From Panacagrimonas sp965216845 (GTDB lineage: Bacteria > Pseudomonadota > Gammaproteobacteria > Nevskiales > Nevskiaceae), in contig OZ244200.1 in assembly GCA_965216845.1 (NCBI GenBank), positions 992,001 to 1,056,000 of the forward strand: a stretch of 64,000 bases of DNA, read 5' to 3'. Positions within the stretch are counted from its first letter, which is position 1. Each line of letters begins with the position of its first letter. A program made the translations under genes and the position numbers. This document shows positions 43,654-52,623 of the stretch, one piece after another. The notes below the pieces were generated by a model that did no database searches, was not told the origin of the DNA, and saw nothing but the letters and a program-made list of their open reading frames with translations.

Positions 43654-44421
43654 TCATCGGAACAACAGGGCCGTGAGAATGAAGTCCAGCCCCAGAATGC
43701 TCAGCGAAGAAATCACCACGGTGGAGGTGGTGGCGCGTGAAACGCCTTCGGCGCTTGGCGCCGCGTGATAGCCCTGATACAGCGCGATCCAGCTCACCGC
43801 AACGCCAAACACCAGGGACTTGAACAGGCCGTCGGCGATGTCACCGGGGCCGACGTTGGCGTGAATCTGCGACCAGTAGCTGCCGGTGTCAACGCCAAGC
43901 AGTTCCACGCCAACGGCGTGCCCGCCGGCGATGCCAATGGCCATCACCGCGAAGATGGAGGCGAGCAAGGGCATGGCGAGGATGGCGGCGACAAAGCGTG
44001 GCGCCACCACGCGTTTGACCGGATCCACCGCCATCATTTCCATCGCCGACATCTGATCGGTTGCCTGCATCAGGCCCAGCTCCGCCGCCAGTGCCGAGCC
44101 CGCGCGCCCGGCGAACAACAGCGCCGTCACCACCGGGCCCAGTTCGCGAATGATCACCAGCGCCACGAACACGCCCAGCGAAGTTTCGGCGCCAAAACTC
44201 ACCAGGCTGCGGTAACCCTGCAAGGCCAACACCATGCCGACGAAGCTGCCGGAGATGACGATGATGAGCATGGACATCATGCCCACCGAATAAAGCTGTT
44301 GTATCAGCAAGCGCGGTCGCAGCAGTGCGAAGGGCAGGGCGCGCAGAATCTGCAACAGAAAGAACTGCGCGCGGCCAATGCCGCCAAAAAACCCGCGCAA
44401 TACTGCCAATGCGCCGCTCAA
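43654..44421 (-). CDS. mlaE: Mla ABC transporter permease MlaE
   Basis: 255 residues with five or six hydrophobic helices. It carries the MlaE signature: VVTALLFAGRAGSALAAELGLMQATDQMSAMEMMAVDP, followed by RFVAAILAMPLLASI. It is the inner-membrane permease for phospholipid transport. The 50-nt gap before mlaD is the largest in the operon. Its start overlaps the mlaF stop. Confidence 0.97.
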   Translation of the reverse strand: MSGALAVLRGFFGGIGRAQFFLLQILRALPFALLRPRLLIQQLYSVGMMSMLIIVISGSFVGMVLALQGYRSLVSFGAETSLGVFVALVIIRELGPVVTALLFAGRAGSALAAELGLMQATDQMSAMEMMAVDPVKRVVAPRFVAAILAMPLLASIFAVMAIGIAGGHAVGVELLGVDTGSYWSQIHANVGPGDIADGLFKSLVFGVAVSWIALYQGYHAAPSAEGVSRATTSTVVISSLSILGLDFILTALLFR

Positions 44422-45230
44422 GGCGATGTTCCGGTCAAGTCCTGGGCGTAGCTGCGCCCAGGATAGTGAAACGCCACCGGGCCATCCGGCCGACCTTGCA
44501 GGAATTGTTGCACCCAGGCGGCCTGGCTGCCTCGGATCTGCGCCGGTGTGCCTTGCGCCTGCACCTTGCCACCCGCGATCAGGTAGCCGTAATCGGCAAT
44601 CGACAGCACCTCTTGCAGGTCGTGTGATACGACGATGGAGGTCAGGCCCAATGCGTCGTTGAGGCGACGGATCAGGCGCATCAGCACCCCCATGGAAATC
44701 GGGTCCTGGCCGGCGAAAGGTTCGTCGTACATCACCAGGTCCGGGTCCAGGGCGATGGCGCGCGCCAGTGCCACACGGCGCGTCATGCCGCCGGAAAGCT
44801 GTTGCGGGTAAAGCGCCTGCGCGCCGCGCAAACCCACGGCTTCGAGCTTCATCAGCACCATGTCGCGGACCATGGATTGCGGCAGCCGGGTTTGTTCGCG
44901 CAAGGCAAAGGCGACGTTTTCAAACACCGTCAGATCAGTGAGCAAGGCGCCGTTTTGAAACAACAGGCCCATGCGACGCCGCAGCCGATACAAGGCGGCG
45001 CGGCGCAGTGCGTGAACCTTGATGCCGTCAAATTCAATCGAGCCTTGTTGCGGCCGCCATTGTCCACCGATCAGCCGCAACAGCGTGGTCTTGCCGGTGC
45101 CGGACGGTCCCATGATGGCGGTGACCTTGCCCTGTGGGATGTCGATGTCCACGCCCTCATAGACAACGCGTTGGCCCTGTCTGAAATGCAGGTCGCGCGC
45201 CCGGACCAGCATGGTTGCGGATTCACTCAT
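44418..45230 (-). CDS. mlaF: Mla ABC transporter ATPase MlaF
   Basis: 270 residues: Walker A GPSGTGKTT, ABC signature LSGGMTRRVALARAIA, Walker B DPDLVMYDEPFAGQD, and H-loop VVSHDLQEV. It powers lipid movement by the MlaFEDB complex. It is the first gene of the mla operon, starting 36 nt after the end of lipB on the same strand, so read-through from the cell-wall cluster is possible. Confidence 0.97.
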   Translation of the reverse strand: MSESATMLVRARDLHFRQGQRVVYEGVDIDIPQGKVTAIMGPSGTGKTTLLRLIGGQWRPQQGSIEFDGIKVHALRRAALYRLRRRMGLLFQNGALLTDLTVFENVAFALREQTRLPQSMVRDMVLMKLEAVGLRGAQALYPQQLSGGMTRRVALARAIALDPDLVMYDEPFAGQDPISMGVLMRLIRRLNDALGLTSIVVSHDLQEVLSIADYGYLIAGGKVQAQGTPAQIRGSQAAWVQQFLQGRPDGPVAFHYPGRSYAQDLTGTSP

Positions 45231-45266
45231 GACGGGAGGCGCGATACGCAGGGGGAAGAAGGGCGC

Positions 45267-45905
45267 TTAGCCAAAGCCGAATTGCGTCAACAGTCGGGCT
45301 TGCAATTGCTCGGCAATCTGGTCGAGGTCACTTGGACCGCCCAAATCCGAGATTTGCGTCATCCGTAATCCGGCGTAGCCGCAGGGATTGATGCGGGAGA
45401 AGGGTTCCAGGTCCATCGCCACATTCAGCGAAATGCCGTGATAGCTGCAACCCCGGCTGACCCGCAGGCCGAGCGAGGCGATCTTCTGCGTTTGCCCGTC
45501 GCGATCCACGTAGACCCCGGGGGCATCGGGCTTGGCGAAGGCGACGATCTGAAAATGCGCCAGCGTATCGATCAGCGACCGCTCCAGTGCGCGCACCAGA
45601 TCACGCACGCCGATGGACAGACGTCGCAGATCCAATAAAGGGTAGACCACCAACTGACCGGGGCCGTGATAGGTCACCTGTCCGCCGCGACTGCTATGAA
45701 CCACTGGAATCGACCCCGGATTCAGCAGGTGCTCGGCCTTGCCGGCCTGTCCCTGCGTGAATACCGGCGGGTGTTGCAGGAACCAGATTTCGTCCTGGCT
45801 GTCCGCGCTTCGCTGGGCGGTGAAGCGCCGCATGTTTTCGGCCGTCTGCTGATATTCGCAGAGGCCGAGGTGGCGAATCAGTGGCCTGTTTACTGGTCGA
45901 TCCAC
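45267..45905 (-). CDS. lipB: Octanoyltransferase LipB
   Basis: 212 residues. The signature GGQVTYHGPGQLVVYPLLDLRR, the catalytic Lys in KIASLGLRVSRGCSYHG and the Cys in RINPCGYAG are intact. It moves octanoyl from ACP to lipoyl domains of 2-oxoacid dehydrogenases. The start overlaps the end of dacA by 16 nt, so translation may be coupled. The usual partner lipA and the intervening ybeD are absent here. Confidence 0.96.
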   Translation of the reverse strand: MDRPVNRPLIRHLGLCEYQQTAENMRRFTAQRSADSQDEIWFLQHPPVFTQGQAGKAEHLLNPGSIPVVHSSRGGQVTYHGPGQLVVYPLLDLRRLSIGVRDLVRALERSLIDTLAHFQIVAFAKPDAPGVYVDRDGQTQKIASLGLRVSRGCSYHGISLNVAMDLEPFSRINPCGYAGLRMTQISDLGGPSDLDQIAEQLQARLLTQFGFG

Positions 45906-47029
45906 ATCCGAATCTGATCGGAGATTTTCTGCGTCAGGCCGCCTGCCGGCACGTCTTGCAGCGCCACCAGGTTCTCCTCCCGCAAGACCTTGCCATCCAG
46001 GGAAACGCGCACCTTGCCGACGGCCTGGCCCTTGTTGATGGGCGCGACGATGGGCGTGTTGATCTGCTGGCTGATCTTGAGGTTGTCTTTGGCGCCGCGC
46101 GGCAGGGTCAGCGCAATCTGCTGCAGCGTGCCGATGGGCAACTGGGTTTCCAGGCCCTTGTAGATCCGCTGTGTCGCAATGGGCTTTTCCGGCCCGAGCA
46201 AGTTGGCGGTGTCGAAGAAACGAAAGCCCCAGTTCATCAGCGCCAGGCTGTAACGGGCGCGTGCGCGGGTGCTCTTGGCGCCCATCACCGCGGCGATCAG
46301 ACGACGGTCATCACGCTTGATGGACGACAGCAGGCAATAACCAGCGGCGCGTGTATGACCGGTCTTGATGCCGTCGGCGCCGGGGTCCATGTCCAGCAGA
46401 ATATTGCGATTGCCCTGTTTGATGCCGTTGTAGGTCCAGTCGCGCACCGAATAGGTTTTGTAATCCTCCGGGAAATCGCGGATCAAGGCGCGTCCCATCA
46501 GCGCCACGTCGTGCGCGGTGGTGTAGTGCTCGGGGTGCGGCATGCCCGGCGCATTGGTGAAGTTGGAATTCTTCATGCCCAGACCAACGGCGTACTGGTT
46601 CATGAGTTCGGCGAACGCCGCTTCGCTGCCGGCCAGGTGTTCGGCCACCGCCACGCTGGCGTCGTTGCCGGACTGGATCACGATGCCGTTCATCAAATCG
46701 CCCAGCCGGACCCGGCTGCCCACGTCCAGAAACATGCGTGATTCGCTGGAGTCCTTGCCCTGGCGCCAGGCTTTTTCGCTGATCAGCACCTCATCGTCCG
46801 GGCTGGCGTGCCCCTTGCGGTATTCGTCGTAAACCACGTAGCTGAGCAACACCTTGGTGATGCTGGCCGGCTCCACGCGCAGGTCCGCATTGTGCTGCGC
46901 CAGAATGTCGCCGGTGGCGGCGTCCATCAGCACATAGGATTTGGCGTCGATCTGCGGCGGATCCGGAATCTTGGCGGCCCAGCCATGCATGGGCAGCAGC
47001 AGGGCGATCAGCGTGACGAAGGTTTTCAT
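45890..47029 (-). CDS. dacA: D-alanyl-D-alanine carboxypeptidase (PBP5/6 type)
   Basis: 379 residues with a signal peptide (MKTFVTLIALLLPMHGWAA). The penicillin-binding motifs are all present: SITK (Ser56), SGN in IQSGNDASVA, and KTG in GIKTGHTRAAGYCLL. The C-terminal beta domain (LKISQQINTPIVAPINKGQAVG) ends in an amphipathic anchor (ISDQIRMWID). It trims peptidoglycan pentapeptides in the periplasm. Confidence 0.97.
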   Translation of the reverse strand: MKTFVTLIALLLPMHGWAAKIPDPPQIDAKSYVLMDAATGDILAQHNADLRVEPASITKVLLSYVVYDEYRKGHASPDDEVLISEKAWRQGKDSSESRMFLDVGSRVRLGDLMNGIVIQSGNDASVAVAEHLAGSEAAFAELMNQYAVGLGMKNSNFTNAPGMPHPEHYTTAHDVALMGRALIRDFPEDYKTYSVRDWTYNGIKQGNRNILLDMDPGADGIKTGHTRAAGYCLLSSIKRDDRRLIAAVMGAKSTRARARYSLALMNWGFRFFDTANLLGPEKPIATQRIYKGLETQLPIGTLQQIALTLPRGAKDNLKISQQINTPIVAPINKGQAVGKVRVSLDGKVLREENLVALQDVPAGGLTQKISDQIRMWIDQ

Positions 47030-47053
47030 TGAAAATCGATGGTTGGGGTTTGA

Positions 47054-48031
47054 TTACTGCACAACGGGAAAGGCCTGGTAGCCGGCTTGACGCACGCGTA
47101 TGCGCATTTCTTCCAACTGCTGCCGGCGCGAAAACGGGCCGACCATGACCCGGTGAATGGGCTTGCCATTGTTGAGCCGGCCGGAGCGAATCAGAATTTC
47201 GCCAAAGCCGTTGCTGCGCAATTCCTCGCGCATGGCGACCGCGTTGATCGGGTCCGAATAGGCGGCAACCTGCAGCAAGCCGTCGCTGCGGGGTTTCGGC
47301 GCCTTGCGCTTGGCCAGCCGTGTTGGCGGCGGCAAATCCTGTCCGGGGGTGATGGCTTCCACCTCCACCATGCCGATGGTGTCGACCAGGTCCAGGCGAG
47401 TGGCGGCCAGGTAGGAAAGATCAATCACCCGGCCTTCGTGGAAGGGGCCGCGATCATTCACCCGTAGCACCACGTTCTTGCCGTTGGCCAGATTGGTGAC
47501 GCGAACATAGGTCGGCAGGGGCAGGTGCTTGTGCGCGGCGGTGAAGTCGAACATGTCGTAGACCTCGCCGTTGGAGGTGCGGCGACCGTGAAATTTGGTG
47601 CCGTACCAGGACGCCAGCCCCACTTCGCGAAAACCATTGGCGGTCGGTAACACCTTGTACTGTTTACCCAGCACCTCATAGTGTGGATTGTTGCCACCCG
47701 GCGACTTCTGTTCGAACCGTGGTGTTGGCTCCACGCGCTGATGCAAGTCTTTCGGGATTTGATGTGGCGCTGGCGAGCCGTCCTTTTCGTGTCGTGGTGC
47801 CGGCCCAGGCCGGTAATACGGCTTTTCGGGACGCGGCGTGCTCTTCACGACCAGTCGCGGCTGACGCTTGCCGGGCGACTTGCTGGATTGAGTGCTGGGC
47901 GGTGGCGCTGGCGTGGTGGCCGGTGGGCTGGGTGGTGGCGGATGGCGTTGCGGCTGTGTTTGGCAGGCGCTGAGCCCCATCGCGATGAGCGCGCACCCGC
48001 AAAGTCGCCCAAGGCCGGTGTTCGTCATCAC
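47054..48031 (-). CDS. rlpA: Septal ring lytic transglycosylase RlpA
   Basis: 325 residues. It has a lipobox (IAMGLSACQT), a long Pro-rich linker (about 25-100), the double-psi beta-barrel catalytic domain GLASWYGTKFHGRRTSNGE...RVNDRGPFHEGRVIDLS, and a C-terminal SPOR domain (LLQVAAYSDPINAVAMREEL) that binds denuded glycan. It starts 4 nt inside the mltB end (ATGA overlap). Confidence 0.95.
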   Translation of the reverse strand: MMTNTGLGRLCGCALIAMGLSACQTQPQRHPPPPSPPATTPAPPPSTQSSKSPGKRQPRLVVKSTPRPEKPYYRPGPAPRHEKDGSPAPHQIPKDLHQRVEPTPRFEQKSPGGNNPHYEVLGKQYKVLPTANGFREVGLASWYGTKFHGRRTSNGEVYDMFDFTAAHKHLPLPTYVRVTNLANGKNVVLRVNDRGPFHEGRVIDLSYLAATRLDLVDTIGMVEVEAITPGQDLPPPTRLAKRKAPKPRSDGLLQVAAYSDPINAVAMREELRSNGFGEILIRSGRLNNGKPIHRVMVGPFSRRQQLEEMRIRVRQAGYQAFPVVQ

Positions 48032-49041
48032 GATGCGGATGCCCGTTGTGCGGATTGCTTCTCGATTTCCTGCGCCAGCCGGGTCACGGTCATGGCATAG
48101 AGCACGCGCGGGTTGTAACTCATCACGGCATAAAAATTATGCAGGCCGATCCAGTATTCCTTGCCGCCGTCCACATCCAGCTCCACCAGGCCGGCGCGTA
48201 GATGACCGGGCAGTGATACCGCCGGTTTTACCCCCAGGGCGCGGAGCTGATCCACCGAATGCGTGGTGTTCTTCTTGTTTCGAGCCACCGAGGCCGCCAC
48301 AGGCCGGCTCAGCGTGGCTCGGACTGCCAGCGGCTGGCCGCGAACCCAGGAACGCTTGCGGTCGTACTCCACCAGATAGCGCGCGATGCTGCCGATGGCG
48401 TCGGCGGCGGTCCAAAGGTCGCGGCGACCGTCGCCGTCATAATCCAGCGACAGGCGCCGATAGTTGCTGGGCATGAATTGCGCCCAGCCCATGGCGCCGG
48501 CGTATGAGCCTTTGAGCGTGGTGGGATCCAGGCCGAATTCTTTGCAGAACGCGAAAAAATTCACCAGTTCGCTGAAGAAGAAGCGTGATCGGCGTGGGTG
48601 GTCAAAGCCCTGCGTGGCCAGCGAATCCAGCACCCGGGCGTTGCCGGTAAAGCTGCCGTAATTGGTTTCCAGCCCCAAAACGCCGGCGATGACCGCCGCC
48701 GGGACCCCGTATTCGGCTTCGGCCTGCAACAACCAATGACGGTGTTGGCCGATGAAATCCGCGCCCAGGGAGATGCGTCGCGGATCGACGCGTTTGGCTG
48801 CGTATTGCGTCCAGTTTTCGGTTTTTTCCGCGGATTTTTGCTCGGCCTGGATCAGCGCCGGAATCCTTTTCGCCTGCGACAGGCTTTGTCTGACCCAATT
48901 CAGCTCGTGCTGGTTGAAGCCTTCTTGCTGCTGCAGGGTCTGCAACAGCAGCGGCAGTTTGGCGTGGGCTGCGTAATCCCCGGCATTGGCAATGCCGAAA
49001 GGGGTCAACAACACAATGGAAAGCAAAAGCCTCAGGGGCAT
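48028..49041 (-). CDS. mltB: Membrane-bound lytic murein transglycosylase B
   Basis: 337 residues with a signal peptide. It matches the GH103 family: catalytic Glu in AGVLGLETNYGSFTGN, then LATQGFDHPRRSRFFFSELVNF, SYAGAMGWAQFMPSNYRRL and DYDGDGRRDLW. It cleaves peptidoglycan glycan strands to 1,6-anhydro ends. I see no lipobox Cys near the N-terminus, so it may be a soluble periplasmic form. Confidence 0.95.
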   Translation of the reverse strand: MPLRLLLSIVLLTPFGIANAGDYAAHAKLPLLLQTLQQQEGFNQHELNWVRQSLSQAKRIPALIQAEQKSAEKTENWTQYAAKRVDPRRISLGADFIGQHRHWLLQAEAEYGVPAAVIAGVLGLETNYGSFTGNARVLDSLATQGFDHPRRSRFFFSELVNFFAFCKEFGLDPTTLKGSYAGAMGWAQFMPSNYRRLSLDYDGDGRRDLWTAADAIGSIARYLVEYDRKRSWVRGQPLAVRATLSRPVAASVARNKKNTTHSVDQLRALGVKPAVSLPGHLRAGLVELDVDGGKEYWIGLHNFYAVMSYNPRVLYAMTVTRLAQEIEKQSAQRASAS

Positions 49042-49095
49042 TGGATATCAGCGGTGTCTATAAACGAGTAAGAATACCCAAGCCGTTCGCCGGGT

Positions 49096-50223
49096 TCATG
49101 CCGACAGCAGCTTTCGGTGGGTGTGGATGGACATCAAAATGCCAAAGCCGACCAACAGGCTGACCATGGAGGTGCCGCCAAAACTCACCAGCGGCAGCGG
49201 CACGCCCACCACCGGCAACAGGCCGATCACCATGCCTACGTTGATGAAGACGTAGACGAAGAAGGTCATGGCCAACGCGCCGGCCAGCAGGCGCTGGAAG
49301 GTGTCCTGCGCACGGGCCGCAATGTACAGGCCGCGCCCGACAATGGCCAGATACAACGCTAGCAGTCCGATGACGCCGACCAGTCCGAGTTCTTCGGCGC
49401 AGACCGCGAAGATGAAGTCCGTATGCGCTTCAGGCAGGAAATCCAGCTTGGCCTGCGTGCCTTCCAGCCAGCCTTTGCCGAACACGCCGCCGGAGCCGAT
49501 GGCGATCTTGCTCTGGGCGATGTGATAACCCGCGCCCAGGGGATCGGATTCGGGGTCCAGCAGGGTCATGATGCGTTGGCGTTGATAGTCGTGCAGCCGC
49601 GCCCACAGAATCGGTGCCGCGGCGCCCACGGCGCCCAGACCCATCAAGATGAAGCGCCACGGCAATCCGCCCAGGTAGAGCGCAAAGCCGCCCGCCGCCA
49701 GTACCAGCATGGACGTGCCCAGGTCGGGCTGGATCATGATCAGACCGGTCGGCAGGCCAATCAGGACCAGCGATCCGGTGACCGTCAACAGGCGCGGCGG
49801 CAGGCTGAAACGATGCAGATAGGCCGCCACCATCATCGGTGCTGCGAGCTTGGCCAGCTCCGAGGGCTGGAATCGAACGACGCCCAAATCGAGCCAGCGC
49901 TGCGCGCCCTTGGCCGCATCACCCAGCGCCAGAGTCAGGATCAACAGCACCAGCGTCAGCCCGAAAAACCAGGGCGCGACCAGGCGATAAGTCTCCGGCG
50001 GCGCCTGCGCGACCAGGCCCATGATCACCAGTCCGATCGCCAGCCGCTCGGCCTGGCTGATGACCACCGACAGCGCGTGCCCCGAGGCCGAGTACTGTAC
50101 GCCCAGGCCAAACAGGGCCAGCATCAGCAGCAAGAACAGCAATGGCGCGTCCAGATGCAGCCGGTCGGTCGGGCGGATGTTGGCCGCGGGCGTGGACGCC
50201 GAGGCTGATTCCCAAGGCGTCAT
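49096..50223 (-). CDS. rodA: Rod-shape peptidoglycan glycosyltransferase RodA
   Basis: 375 residues, a SEDS polytopic membrane protein with about ten helices. Signature segments: RWLDLGVVRFQPSELAKLA, GLIMIQPDLGTSMLVLA, and LPLVSFGGTSMVSLLVGFGIL. It polymerises lipid II in the elongasome with PBP2. Its start overlaps the mrdA stop (ATGA). Confidence 0.97.
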   Translation of the reverse strand: MTPWESASASTPAANIRPTDRLHLDAPLLFLLLMLALFGLGVQYSASGHALSVVISQAERLAIGLVIMGLVAQAPPETYRLVAPWFFGLTLVLLILTLALGDAAKGAQRWLDLGVVRFQPSELAKLAAPMMVAAYLHRFSLPPRLLTVTGSLVLIGLPTGLIMIQPDLGTSMLVLAAGGFALYLGGLPWRFILMGLGAVGAAAPILWARLHDYQRQRIMTLLDPESDPLGAGYHIAQSKIAIGSGGVFGKGWLEGTQAKLDFLPEAHTDFIFAVCAEELGLVGVIGLLALYLAIVGRGLYIAARAQDTFQRLLAGALAMTFFVYVFINVGMVIGLLPVVGVPLPLVSFGGTSMVSLLVGFGILMSIHTHRKLLSA

Positions 50224-52133
50224 GTCGGGCGGCTCCGGCGGGCCGGCGCGGGTGGTCTGGGCTGATCCGGCGGGGTGTAGAGCACCTCCCCCATCAGATA
50301 TTGGTCGATCACCTGACGCGCGATGGGCGCGGCGTTGGAGCCACCACCGCCGGCGTGTTCGGCGATGACGGCCACGGCGATGCGCGGATCATCGGCGGGC
50401 GCGAAGGCCACGAACAGCGCGTGATCACGCAGGTGAAAGGGCGTATCTTCGAGCTTGCGCGCGCGCAACTCGTCCTGTGACATGGCCGCGACCTGCGCGG
50501 TGCCGGTTTTGCCGGCCGCGACATAGGGTGCATCCTTGAACGCCGCGCGCGCGGTGCCGCGTGCTGCGTGGGCCACATCCTCCATCGCGTCCACGACATA
50601 CTCCCAGTCATCGATCCGAGCCTGGCTGATGGGTGGCAGCGGCTCCGGGTCGATGCGCCGCCGTTCGCCGGTTTCCGACGATTCCTGCGCCAACACCAGG
50701 TGCGGCTTGAATCCGCCGCCGCGCATCGCCAAACGGGCGGAAATCTGCGCCAGTTGCATCGGTGTGGTGGTGAACGCGCCCTGGCCGATGCCCACGATCA
50801 AGGTCTCGCCCGGATACCAGGGTTCACGGCGGTATTTTCGTTTCCACTCGCGCGAAGGCAGCAGGCCGGCCTTTTCGCGCGGCAAATCCACCTGCGTGCG
50901 TTGACCGAGCCCGAACTGGTCCAGGAAGCCGTGAATGCGATCGATGCCCAGCGCCTGCGCCAGCTGGTAAAAATAAATGTCGCAAGACTGCATCACGCCC
51001 GAGCGCATGTTCATCCAGCCATGGCCCTGTCGTTTCCAGCAGCGGTATTTGCGCTTGGAGCCGGGCAGGCGCATGGCGCCGTTGCAATACACGCCGTCGT
51101 CGGGTGTGGTCACCAGGCCTTCCAAACCGGCCAGCGCCATGAAAGGTTTGACGGTGGAGCCGGGCGGGTAAGTGCCCTGCAGGGCGCGGTTGTACAGCGG
51201 TCGCTTGGGATTGTTGAGCAGGGCGCGATAGGTCTTGGTATCGATGCCGTTGACGAACAGCTCCGGGTCATAGCCCGGCTTGGACACCAGCGCGATGACC
51301 TCGCCATTGCGCGGGTCGATTGCCACCACCGCGCCGTCCAGCTCGCCGAGTGCCCGGTGCGCCACCAGCTGCACTTCGGCGTCCAGCGTCAGAATCAGAT
51401 TCTTGCCGCCTTTGCCCATCTGGAAATCCAGCTCGCGCAGTGGCCGACCGTAGGCATTGGCTTCCACGATCTTGGCGCCGGGCATGCCGCGCAGCGTTTC
51501 CTCGTGCGACTTCTCCACTCCGATCTTGCCGATCTGCGACAGGCCTCGATAGGCGGCGGCGTCGATCTCCTGCATCTCACGTTCGTTGATGCCGCCAACG
51601 TAACCGATGACGTGCGCGGCGGCTGCGCCCAGCGGATAACGCCGCGTCAGGCTGGCGGTGACGTCCACCCCTTTGAAATCAAAGCGATTGATCTGGAATC
51701 GCGCCACCTCTTCCATGCTCAGATTGTGCCCCAGCGGCACCGCCGCATAGCGCGGGGTTTTGGAAACGCGGTCGTGAAACCGCAGCATGTCCTCAATGTC
51801 CAGGTCCATCAGTGGGATCAGCCGCGTCATCAAGGCGTCCATGTCCTGCACCTGCTCGGGAACGACTTCCATCACGAAGGCGGGCGCGTTTTCCGCCAGC
51901 AGCACGCCGTTGCGGTCATACATCAGTCCACGCACCGGCGGCACCGAGGTGATGCGCATGCGGTTTTCGTTGGCGCGCGTCTGGTAGTACTCGTCCTGAA
52001 ACACTTGCAGGCTGATCAGCCGCGTCAGCAGCACGGCGGTGAGCACGCCGCAGCCAATGGCGGCGACGATGCTGCGCGAGGCAAAGGTATGCCGTTCGCG
52101 CCGCAAATCCTTGATCTTGTCAATCAGTGCCAT
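50220..52133 (-). CDS. mrdA: Penicillin-binding protein 2 (elongasome transpeptidase)
   Basis: 637 residues: one N-terminal membrane helix, a pedestal domain, then the transpeptidase with SxxK in YPPGSTVKPFMALAGL, SCD (SxN position) in QSCDIYFYQLAQALG, and KTGTAQV. It crosslinks peptidoglycan during cell elongation and activates RodA. It lies 10 nt downstream of mreD in the same operon. Confidence 0.97.
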   Translation of the reverse strand: MALIDKIKDLRRERHTFASRSIVAAIGCGVLTAVLLTRLISLQVFQDEYYQTRANENRMRITSVPPVRGLMYDRNGVLLAENAPAFVMEVVPEQVQDMDALMTRLIPLMDLDIEDMLRFHDRVSKTPRYAAVPLGHNLSMEEVARFQINRFDFKGVDVTASLTRRYPLGAAAAHVIGYVGGINEREMQEIDAAAYRGLSQIGKIGVEKSHEETLRGMPGAKIVEANAYGRPLRELDFQMGKGGKNLILTLDAEVQLVAHRALGELDGAVVAIDPRNGEVIALVSKPGYDPELFVNGIDTKTYRALLNNPKRPLYNRALQGTYPPGSTVKPFMALAGLEGLVTTPDDGVYCNGAMRLPGSKRKYRCWKRQGHGWMNMRSGVMQSCDIYFYQLAQALGIDRIHGFLDQFGLGQRTQVDLPREKAGLLPSREWKRKYRREPWYPGETLIVGIGQGAFTTTPMQLAQISARLAMRGGGFKPHLVLAQESSETGERRRIDPEPLPPISQARIDDWEYVVDAMEDVAHAARGTARAAFKDAPYVAAGKTGTAQVAAMSQDELRARKLEDTPFHLRDHALFVAFAPADDPRIAVAVIAEHAGGGGSNAAPIARQVIDQYLMGEVLYTPPDQPRPPAPARRSRPT

Positions 52134-52143
52134 CGCGTGTGAC

Positions 52144-52623
52144 CTACTCGGTTTCCTTGCGATGACAGGCGCGATCCAGCGCCGCGTAGGCCAACGGCCA
52201 CAGCACCGTTGTGGTCAGCGCGGGCAACCAACGCAACCAGTCGTCGGCGTGGTGGCCGGTCCAGCGGTCAATCCAGGACATCAGCAGACAATAAGCCAGC
52301 CAACCCGGCGCCAGCGCGATGCTGGCCTGCCATAGGGGAAACAGAATGAAAACGCCGCGCAGCCGCGCGACCAGATAAACCAGCAACACCAGGCCGCTGG
52401 CGTGCTGACCCATCACCGAACTGAGCATGACATCCTGTGTCAGCCCCAGTACAAATGCACCACTCAGGGCCGGCACCCGCGGGTCGGCCAGCGCCCAGTA
52501 AACCACTACCAGGGGAAGAAACAGCGGTCGCGTCGAGGCAATGGCGTCGGGCAGCGCGATGAGCTGCAGGAACAGGGCGCCGATCAGGCTCAGCGCGAAG
52601 GCCGCGTGCGGCGGATTGCTCAT
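52144..52623 (-). CDS. mreD: Rod shape-determining protein MreD
   Basis: 159 residues, five predicted hydrophobic helices, with the MreD pattern RPLFLPLVVVYWALADP and AFVLGLTQDVMLSSVMGQHA. It is an inner-membrane elongasome subunit. It overlaps mreC by one base. Confidence 0.95.
   Translation of the reverse strand: MSNPPHAAFALSLIGALFLQLIALPDAIASTRPLFLPLVVVYWALADPRVPALSGAFVLGLTQDVMLSSVMGQHASGLVLLVYLVARLRGVFILFPLWQASIALAPGWLAYCLLMSWIDRWTGHHADDWLRWLPALTTTVLWPLAYAALDRACHRKETE

Noticed and set aside
50568..52142. 524-codon open frame on plus strand
   Set aside because: Antisense to mrdA (PBP2), whose catalytic motifs are all on the minus strand.
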